In this document: positions 46,085 through 64,000 of the stretch, piece after piece
How the letters are laid out: the number at the start of each line of letters is the position of its first letter
Numbering within the stretch: the stretch's first letter is position 1
Source: Antedon mediterranea
Lineage: Eukaryota; Echinodermata; Crinoidea; Comatulida; Antedonidae
Direction: 5' to 3'
Length of the DNA stretch: 64,000 nt
Assembly: GCF_964355755.1 (NCBI RefSeq)
Contig: NC_092679.1
Coordinates: forward strand, 19,830,932 to 19,894,931
Notes under the pieces: model-generated
What the model saw: only the letters and a program-made list of their open reading frames with translations
Told to the model about the DNA's origin: nothing
Databases searched by the model: none
Made by a program: the position numbers and the translations under genes

Positions 46085-46522
46085 TTAAAATCTGTAAAAT
46101 CCTTTCCCCGGCTCAGACTTAGCCGAGGACTTAAACAAACCAGGTTTAGTTCGTGTCGTCACTGACGATGGTACTAAGTCCCAAGATTTTATATCGGATA
46201 TAACATCTAATCTGTCCATGCTCTCAAATATGTTTATAATTTCTTCGAGGTCACACTTTCTATCTCCAGATCGTGTTGTCTCCCAGATATTAAGCAACTC
46301 ATTAGTCGGACTAAAAATCAGACGTTGACAAAGCTGTTCTTCCCATTGGTGAATGCAGTCGTCGTAGCCGAGGCAGTAGGCTAGATGTCTCCAGTCGTTT
46401 CCGAGTGTATTAGGTATGTCCAGTTTCTTTCGGATGCTTTCCCGTAGAGGGTAAGGTAACAGAAGACGTCTACGAACAAGTCTAGTAATTGGAACTTTTC
46501 TTTCACGAGAAGGTGCTGATCT
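46085..46522 (-). CDS. UNC5CL: UNC5CL exon 5 (death domain, stop)
   Basis: 438 nt, phase 0; starts RSAPSRERKVPITRL after acceptor tttatacag. Death domain residues 482-570 then a basic, Ser-rich tail ending GKGFYRF and TAA. Confidence 0.95.
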   Translation of the reverse strand, partial: RSAPSRERKVPITRLVRRRLLLPYPLRESIRKKLDIPNTLGNDWRHLAYCLGYDDCIHQWEEQLCQRLIFSPTNELLNIWETTRSGDRKCDLEEIINIFESMDRLDVISDIKSWDLVPSSVTTRTKPGLFKSSAKSEPGKGFYRF

Positions 46523-49307
46523 CTGTATAAAGAAAATATAAATTATTACCGTATATTTCTTTGTACAAGACGCACGTTTGACGCGCAAATTTTACCTCTA
46601 AATTGTGGGTGCGTCTTATATATCTGCGACATAAAATGGGTGCGTTCTAAAGCCTGTTCTACACTATTAACAAGCCGTAGCAAACTCTTGTTCACAAACC
46701 ACTAAGTTAGTTTAGACTAGCAAACTTCAGTGAGCAACTCAGACTGTGGCAAAGTGTAGACCAGTTTGACACTCGGTAAACTGTAGAAAACTATTTGGCA
46801 GAAGTTAACACAGGCTCTCTATAATTTCCTGATGTTTGCCAATAAAATCACAGTGTTTGAAGTCATGCATGTGGACAATAACAGTGGCCTACAACTTCTT
46901 CTAACACTGGCAATCTCGGAGTTTATAAACAAACGTTTGGTAAAGTTTGCTAGAATTTAACTGATAATACGCAATACATCAAGGAGTAAAAGTAAGAATT
47001 GATGATGCAACTAGGCCTCTGCTGCGTTCAGTAAGAGCCGGATAAAGCAACAAGCAACGGCAATATATTTTACCTGTTTCTTTACTAGTACATCGATGAT
47101 TTTACCATGCAAGTCTTCACGTTCATCTTGAGTCACATGCACCTGACATTTCAAAGACGTCACTGTTTTTTCTTCATCATACTCAAGTCGATATACACAT
47201 GGAACCCTCACATTTTCAACTAAACATTTTCTTGAAATTGACTAATGAGTAGAAATGGCACAAAAATAAGATATTAGATATGTTGGTTATACTGTTATGT
47301 AACTACTCTAAAATTATTTCAATGCAGTTGACAAGAAGTTTTACTAAAGACAATGTTTTCTTAAAACCATCATCCTACGAATGCCAAGATGGTGAATTAA
47401 ATATTGCAAAGAAGATACCAAAAAACCTTGCTCTGTCACCTAACCCTTCCCCTACATACGTCATTGTCAATAACATAGATAGTGACGTCATTACCTGTTT
47501 GATTTTTCCTCCAGTCACTGTCCAATCTCCTTCTGTTTTGAGGAGAACAGTTAAGTCACTGACATGCGCGAAGAGGAAGGGAGTTGTAGGCGAGCACATC
47601 GAACCGTTGAGAAGACGTTCATCTTCCAAGATGAGCTTGTAAATGACAATAATTAATTGTATTTATTATTAATACCTTACAATCATTTTCGTGTCTTGAA
47701 AATTGGCTTAACCTATTTGATGTTTTCTGTTGATTTCAAATATTTTAAATCAATAAAACTATTCATTGCATGCAGATGAGAAATCCGTCACTGCAAAATT
47801 TTAACTTTAACATTTCTCTGATGGTATTAACTTATGGTCGGCAGTTTTCGAGATTTGAAATTTGCGGCTTATTTTATTCAAGGCGACATGATTAAATTGG
47901 GAAGATGAAATGAGTACGAAAAAGACTTATTCTTTCAACGGAAAATAATTAAACTTACATATCTGGCATCGGGAGTTTGGTTGGCACAATAAAGACGAAC
48001 CTGTTGGTCATATTCATCTTCCTGTATCTTTGACGAAAATAGCATAAGATCAAGCCACTTTTCTTGGACAATAGGTATCGATTCATGTTCACACTGTAGC
48101 ATAGTAGTGTGTCCGGTGAAGTGAGGCAACATCAGAGTCACCGTGTTCCCTTTGATTAGCATCAACGAATCGTTGTCATCAGAGAGGTTATGGAAACTAG
48201 GAACCTGATCCGGTTCTGTCTCTGTTCGTAAAGTAACAAGTTTCACATTGTTGTTTTTAATGTTGGCACAATGTTTATACGACAGTAAAACTCTTTCGTT
48301 AAACTTCATTCCAGAAGGGCCACAGAATACAACCGGACTTGTTGCCATCATATTCGAAGTTACCTCTAAACTATTCTGGTTCCCATTATGCAAATATATG
48401 TAAATTAACTGAGGTGTTGATTGTTGAATAGCACCAGGTGGTATCAGTAACGTCACACCTGCTTCTTCAAAGTTTAACTCGCCGCCATGTTTGTCAAAAA
48501 CACCAGCTCGGAAATATGGAAGAGAGAACGCTTCCTGGTCATACTGGGTAGACGCTATCACAGCTCTTTTCCAAGCTTCAGCATCCTCAATACATTTTCT
48601 GAAGGATGTGCCTTTACCGTTGCATATTCGCTGTTCTTTTGGCGGGTCATCATCAATGAACTCGCACACTGTTTCAAGGGATTGATGACCTTCATTGACA
48701 CTGTCTGTTTCCCTTTGTAAAACAACATTATTAGGATCAACTGTTTCCAAATCTGTTGAATCTTGTGGCAGCGTTGACGGCCGACGATACAAAAATCGAA
48801 ATTTTCCCAAAACTGAAGACCCCTTGATACCAGTACGTTTTCGTATGCGATAGACAATTGCTGATAATTAAAGAAAATTAACATGAATGGTAATTAATAA
48901 AAACAAAAAGTGGCAAACTCAGTAGAGATAGACACCTGTCTTTGTGATCTATCTGCTGTAGGCCTAAAGACAAAGGGATGTTAATTAACTTCCTTTGCGA
49001 TTAAAGCTACGCAAGAATAGTATACTCTCTTAATCGTCCAGGCCTGCTCTAATCTCCTATTTTAGATTTCTGAAACAGTTCAAAGCTTATTATTTTATAC
49101 AGCATAAAACATTGTCATATATCAAATTTTGCACAAAAAGATTAACGTACCCACTGAAGGCAGAATAGCAACCACAATCAAGGTAAACAGAACGCACGGC
49201 ACAATAATTGATGTTAAATGTAAATGTTTTAAATTTGCTGGCACTTCTGTCACAGGCGTTGATATATCCGTTTGATTGTAGTCCTCCTCGCTACTAACCA
49301 AATCCAT
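46085..49307 (-). CDS. UNC5CL: UNC5C-like protein: transmembrane, ZU5, UPA and death domain (complete, 601 aa)
   Basis: Five coding exons, 49307-49151, 48860-47959, 47635-47495, 47241-47074 and 46522-46085, join in frame (phases 1,0,0,0). Residues 1-31 are short and acidic/polar with one N-glycosylation sequon (NQT, 11-13). A single membrane segment spans about 32-56, followed by the basic stop RIRKR. A ZU5 domain lies near 169-270 (FRAGVFDKHGGELNFEEAG, LLIPPGAI), the UPA-like region near 310-450, and the death domain at about 482-570 (LRESIRKKLDI, DWRHLAYCLGYD, LLNIWETT). There are no Ig or thrombospondin repeats and no signal peptide, so the architecture is UNC5CL rather than a netrin receptor. 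In mammals UNC5CL signals to NF-kappaB; that role here is inference. Upstream untranslated exons are possible. Confidence 0.93.
46523..47073 (-). other. UNC5CL intron 4
   Basis: 551 bp. Holds a dispersed piece with tacaagacgcacg and gtgggtgcgtcttata (46565-46650, imperfect repeat of gacgcac/gtgcgtc) and unrecognised sequence. Confidence 0.55.
47074..47241 (-). CDS. UNC5CL: UNC5CL exon 4
   Basis: 168 nt, phase 0; SISRKCLVENVRVPCVYRL ... KTVTSLKCQVHVTQ, part of the UPA region. The acceptor is ctcattag; the nearer atttcaag would give an early stop. Donor gtaaaa. Confidence 0.88.
47495..47635 (-). CDS. UNC5CL: UNC5CL exon 3
   Basis: 141 nt, phase 0; LILEDERLLNGSMCSP and HVSDLTVLLKTEGDW, UPA region. 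Acceptor tttacaag, donor gtaatg. Confidence 0.9.
47959..48860 (-). CDS. UNC5CL: UNC5CL exon 2 (ZU5)
   Basis: 902 nt, phase 1 in, 0 out. Starts AIVYRIRKRTGIKGSS after acceptor attatcag, carries the juxtamembrane region, ZU5 and the start of UPA (VRLYCANQTPDARY). Donor gtaagt. Confidence 0.95.
49151..49307 (-). CDS. UNC5CL: UNC5CL exon 1 (start, membrane segment)
   Basis: 157 nt, ending phase 1 at donor gtacgt. MDLVSSEEDYNQTD then HLTSIIVPCVLFTLIVVAIL. ATG context ccaATGG is good. Confidence 0.88.
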
Positions 49308-49719
49308 TGTAGGCCTATTATCTAAAACTATCTACCGATACCAATATCTTTTAAAACTCACTATGATGTTGGTGGTTACATAGAGATTCTAAAACAGTAA
49401 AGTGCCTGGGTAAGAATAACGTTCAACTTCCTGTGTGAATTGCAGTAATAGTTCATATCATTATTCACAGTTTCCTTTAAACAAGTTACATGACTCACTC
49501 CCTGGCGGTTTAGTAAAACATATCTCAATCAAATGAGAAGATCGAAGAAGAAACTCAAACCACAACAGCTCAGTTTAGCTTTATTAACCATAAAGCAATT
49601 TACCTTTTTTACTTCATCCATAGATACTACAATATTAATAATATAAATAAATAAAATATTTATATCTCTATGCTTCATATAAAGTAAATAAGAACAAAGA
49701 AACTTCAAACTGTGATATA

Positions 49720-49885
49720 CTGAAAAATAATTCGTTTATAAACGATGAAGATGAGGAAATCTGTGAGAATTAGAAAAGGCCTCCAAACATAATATTCTTT
49801 GATATTACCTGGTTTTACACACAATGAGGGATAAATAAAGATTCGAACTCAGAATCAGTTATTATGACTAATCTAAAAGAACACT
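49720..49885 (-). repeat. tRNA-derived SINE
   Basis: Shares gtgatatactgaaa, aaatctgtgagaattagaaa and the reverse box B tgagttcgaatct with 40935-41075. Confidence 0.7.
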
Positions 49886-50200
49886 GAGCTCATCTCCAAG
49901 ATAGGAACTTGTAACAGTACTTTGATGTTATGTCTGGCTGCGAAAAATACCAACAGTACTGTAAGCTTGGTTCCCACTAGGACGCACCGTAAGGACGTAA
50001 GCCGCAACCCATGCGAATTGACCAATCAAAGCGATGGATTATTTGAACTGTCGTTTGTGATTGGTCAATTCGGTTACATTTCGGCTTACGTCCTTAATTT
50101 GCGTCCAAATGGGAACTAAGCTCAAGGGGCGTGAAACTGATCGTATCGCAGCCACAGATCAACACCCTTTTATCTCCGGAGCTCAGCATCCTGTTGTTAA
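49880..50200. mobile_element. MITE family 3 copy split by a MITE family 2 copy
   Basis: Outer element: acactgagctc, gcgaaaaataccaacagta on the left and gctcagcatcctgttgtta on the right, as in the intact copy at 35631-35781. Inner element 49963-50122: agcttggttcccactaggac ... gtccaaatgggaactaagct. Shows family 2 was active after family 3 landed here. Confidence 0.75.
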
Positions 50201-50754
50201 TTGCAATTTTAAAACGGTTAAGATAATGATGATCTTTTAGAATAAGATAAAGACGCCCAAACATCTTCTGCAGACATCATGCAATTCGACCCTCAGGCTT
50301 CCATGGTATCGTTCTGTTGAAATTTCATTGGATATAATAGCAACTCCTACGTTAGAAGTTAGATAGAATGCGACAGGTGTTTAGCAGTGTACTTGGTTGC
50401 CTTGTTTAGTTTGATTATTTACTAATTATCAACGTACAACACACACCACCAAATAAGATAAAAAAAAACATATACAACAAATTCACTGGTATCAAAATAA
50501 TTTATTATTTACAATATTAACAATGCAAGTTTTTTAATTTTACAGTGTATGTAACTCTCCTCGAGAATTGCCGTTACCACGGCTGATGCGAGTCAATAAA
50601 ATAAAACATTCACTGACGAAATGTCAGCAACTTAAGTAGTAGGCTATACTGCGCACTAATATAATTTTTAAATCGGTATTATCATAAAACTAACCCCCAA
50701 AGCCTTTAACTAATCATACCAATACTTATACTTATAAATAATAAAATCTGAATT

Positions 50755-50935
50755 TTAATAATTATTAATAATAATATCCTGCATTTATAACCTTTAAGAC
50801 CTGGATTATTACCCGGGCATTTTTGGATTCAACACGTATGGAAACATACTCCTAAAGTTGTGTCTTGACTTTACCAGGTACCTATTTGTACACCTGGGTG
50901 GAGAGAGGTAAAGTGTCTTTCCCAAGGACACATTT
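50755..50935. repeat. Dispersed SINE-like repeat (ACCTGGGT family)
   Basis: ccaggtacctatttgtacac, acctgggtggagagag and gtgtctttcccaaggacac, as at 11600-11925. Confidence 0.65.
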
Positions 50936-51858
50936 TCATTTCTTAGTCTATCTCATCAAAGGGCCCATTACTGAGTAAGCTGAGTTAAAATCGTATTTTG
51001 AAAGAACGGTATTTTCGTTGCAGCAGAAACAATTCCTGCAGCTTCGATATTGTCCGAAATAACTGTATTAGCGACAACAACACACCCTCCCGCCTCCAAT
51101 TCCCAATGAAATAATCAAGCAGGGTAGAGTGAAGGTAAGGTAGGGTGGAGTATATACAGTAATATACTTTCAACTCCATTTGCTCTTTAACAAACATATT
51201 TTGATTCAATGCATTCCAGAGTATTTATTTATAAAAAGATCGGTTTTCGCAAACATCGTATTAATTATGCCGTCACACGCACCCACTAAAATTCCCGTCA
51301 GAAGGACGACGCGCATGGAAATCTAAACATATTTCTATCAGTATATTTTGTCAAAGTGTACAAATTACTGCAACAGTAGATTTACTGCAGTAAAAATGCC
51401 CTTTATGTGAACGACCATTTTTTGCTCACATACATTTATATTATATTCATGGACATCACAAAAAACAAAAATACTAGGACCAGTGAAAAAGCACCATTTT
51501 AGAATTACTTTTTATCAAACTTATGTTAATATACTGTATATTCTTTACACCCTATATTTAGCATTGCATTTATTGGTATATATTAGGTCAAAAAAACATA
51601 TGCATAAATTATCTTGAAATATAATTTCTTAAATGCTATCAATAAATAATATCAGATAATTTCAGATGATTTTTAAATTAAAATTAGCACACATTGTCTC
51701 AAAATAATAAGTGTGCAGCTATCTATAAGAAGACAACAAGGTGTTTTAAAAAGTGCTATCCTACATAAAGGTGGTTTAAAACTATTGCTTGTACTGGTTA
51801 AATAATAAATACGTTTGGTGGGTGATGCTGTCTATTTCTATCTGCTACGAAAGCAATG

Positions 51859-52520
51859 AGAGACTGTGGTCAGTTTTAGTAACCAAAAGACTGTGGTCAC
51901 TTTATAAGTGTAGCCAACATACTGTGGTCACTTTATAAGTGTAGCCAACAGACTGTGGTCACTTTAGGTAGCCACCAAACTGGTCACTTTATAGTGTAGA
52001 GATCAGACTATGGTCACTTTTATTAGTCAACAAACTGGTCACTTTATGAGTTTAGTCAGCAGACTGTGTTCACTTTTAGCAGTGTGGTCACCTTTAATTA
52101 GCCAACAAACTGGTCACGTTATAAGTGTAGCCACAGTAGACTGTGGTCACTTTAGGTAGCCACCAAACTGGTCACTTTTATTAGCCAACAAACTGGTCAC
52201 TTTAAGTAGCCAACAGACTGTGGTCACATTCAGGTAGCCAACAGACCGTGGTGACTTTATAAGTGTAGTCACCAGACTGTGGTCACTTTTACTAACCAAC
52301 AGACAGGTCACTTTATAAGTATAGACAACAGGCTGTGGTCAGTATAAATAGCCAACAAACTGTTCACTTTTAAGTAGCAGGTAACATCAAGTAGCTATCG
52401 AAATAGCCACAGACTATGACCCCTCTAAATAGCCAACAGCCTGTGGTCACTTTAAATAGCCATCAAAGTGATGAAAACAAGTGGCCAGCAAAGAGGTTAT
52501 TTTAAGTAGCCAACAAAATT
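51859..52520 (+). repeat. Minisatellite (ACTGTGGTCACTTTATAAGT)
   Basis: About 20 imperfect units of two alternating types: agactgtggtcactttataa followed by gtgtagccaac, and a shorter aaactggtcactttaagtag followed by ccaac. Units vary 20-31 bp. No open frame runs through it. Confidence 0.9.
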
Positions 52521-53055
52521 GACATAAAGTTCTATTTATGTTATTCATATACTGTATCTATATAAACAAGGTTAGAAACCACCCAAATTGCAACATAGGA
52601 ATTTCTTTTGCATAATAAATCATGTAAACAATATAGCGGACTCAAGATTTTTAGCCTCTATATAAAGAGGTTTAAATCATAGTATTATTTAACCTACTAA
52701 TAATTTTGAGTGTTTTACTTCCGGGATTGGTACAGTCACCGTATGTGTTTAAAATGGCAAGGTCTCTGGCGTAAACAATGCTGAAATAAAAATCTAGGTT
52801 CACTCTAATCTGAAAGACAGAAACATTTTCAAAATTAATACATAACATCATTTCTAAATTATGCTGAAATATTTAAATAACTACAAAAACCATATTATTC
52901 TTATAAAGAAAACCTCATATTGAAATTTTAAGATTAAAATACTTTTTAAATTTGGAAACTCTTCAAGTTTCTAATCAGAAACTGGCAACTCACCAACTAT
53001 ATAGCTACTGCTGCACTTTATACGGATACAACATTCAATTGTTATATCAACTGTG

Positions 53056-53113
53056 TCATTGAGATGTTTCATCGATATGTTCCCTGGAGCTGCATAGTTT
53101 GTATCTCCTTGCT
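53056..53113 (-). CDS. Candidate alternative last TTBK exon
   Basis: The end of the long TTBK exon contains GCAAG|gtaaat just before its stop. Splicing from 53553/53552 to the acceptor gttgacag at 53114 keeps frame and gives ARRYKLCSSREHIDETSQ then TGA. Plausible but unproven; the exon could equally be non-coding. Confidence 0.35.
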
Positions 53114-53174
53114 CTGTCAACAAAAGAATGAATATCATTTTATATTGTTTGAAGGTTTGCATGGCGAAATCAAA

Positions 53175-53460
53175 TGTTGATATAAAGTTTGCGGTACACC
53201 ACGTGTATTAGTTCTGAAAAGAACTGTTGAGTTTCTCGACGTTTCGATCAATATACTTTGATCGTCCTCAGGAGTGAGAATTCAGAAAGTCCAGGAAACT
53301 TGGAATATAAGTGGAAAGGGTGGGACTGGTGTGAAAGCCAGAAACAATGGCAAGTTCACACAGTGGGAGGGATTGAAACTATGCTTTGCTAAACGTCGAG
53401 AAACTCAACAGTTCTTTTCAGAACTAATACACGTGGTGTACCGCAAACTTTATATCAACA
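53175..53460 (-). mobile_element. Penelope-like inverted repeat with hammerhead-like core
   Basis: 70-bp arms (53175-53244 and 53391-53460), begun by tgttgatataaagtttgcgg and its inverse, enclose about 146 bp. On the minus strand, CTGAGGA, a GATCAA/TTGATC stem, then GAAAC and GTC occur in order at 53271-53238, the arrangement of a hammerhead ribozyme. Hammerheads are known in Penelope-like retroelement terminal repeats. Confidence 0.55.
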
Positions 53461-53548
53461 ATATCATTTTAAACATGTTTCCCTGTTTCAAATAAATACT
53501 ACTACTCTACTACTACATTCATTAGGAAACATAAATTCTTTGACAAAT

Positions 53549-64000
<10,452 letters not shown>

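Larger units (their letters stand above)
49308..53055. other. Intergenic gap (5' of UNC5CL, 3' of TTBK)
   Basis: Contains a SINE (49720-49885), nested MITEs (49880-50200), a SINE-like repeat (50755-50935) and the minisatellite (51859-52520). From 50940 to 51850 the sequence is AT-rich with no gene recognised; regulatory elements or UTRs cannot be excluded. Confidence 0.6.

Noticed and set aside
47280-47642. 120-residue plus-strand frame
   Set aside because: Runs antisense across UNC5CL exon 3, which has domain and phase support.

Overview
The window is AT-rich animal genomic DNA. Genes are cut into short exons with GT-AG introns and carry large amounts of repeat. The protein families, their sequence character and the repeat types (tRNA-derived SINEs, abundant MITEs, RTE-like tails) suggest an invertebrate deuterostome, most likely an echinoderm. 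That lineage call is inference; no search was run.

Five protein-coding genes could be rebuilt exon by exon, with reading phase and splice sites agreeing at every junction. (1) A novel-type protein kinase C of the epsilon/eta class lies on the minus strand (45-31344): N-terminal C2 domain, pseudosubstrate, C1A, C1B and the start of the hinge. Its kinase domain lies beyond the left edge. (2) ISCA2, the mitochondrial iron-sulfur assembly factor, lies on the plus strand (31746-33412), is complete in four exons, and sits head-to-head with the PKC gene across about 400 bp. (3) A gamma-butyrobetaine dioxygenase-like 2-oxoglutarate oxygenase lies on the minus strand (35255-44236), complete in 14 exons and 472 residues. 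(4) An UNC5C-like (UNC5CL-type) membrane-anchored ZU5-UPA-death-domain protein lies on the minus strand (46085-49307), complete in 5 exons and 601 residues. (5) A tau-tubulin kinase lies on the minus strand (53549-64000, N-terminus beyond the right edge); its last exon alone encodes about 2,040 residues of low-complexity tail.

Layout: 1-31.3 kb is almost entirely PKC introns filled with repeats. 31.3-33.4 kb is a shared promoter region and ISCA2. 33.4-35.3 kb is a convergent intergenic gap holding a 467-bp near-perfect fold-back element. 35.3-44.2 kb is the dioxygenase. 44.2-46.1 kb is intergenic with one candidate signal-peptide exon. 46.1-49.3 kb is UNC5CL. 49.3-53.5 kb is intergenic with nested MITEs and a roughly 650-bp minisatellite. 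53.5-64 kb is TTBK, one intron of which contains six tandem 208-bp copies of a MITE found singly elsewhere in the window.

The genes are ordinary metazoan housekeeping and signalling genes and do not form an operon or pathway. The unusual material is in the repeats: a MITE turned into a tandem array, a MITE inserted into its own copy, a TTAA-flanked element, a 5S rRNA-plus-tRNA composite, a Penelope-like hairpin with a hammerhead-ribozyme-like core, and striking over-use of palindromic words such as TACTGTACAGTA and TAGGCCTA. At the protein level, the C1B domain of the PKC carries two substitutions at positions known to set diacylglycerol affinity.
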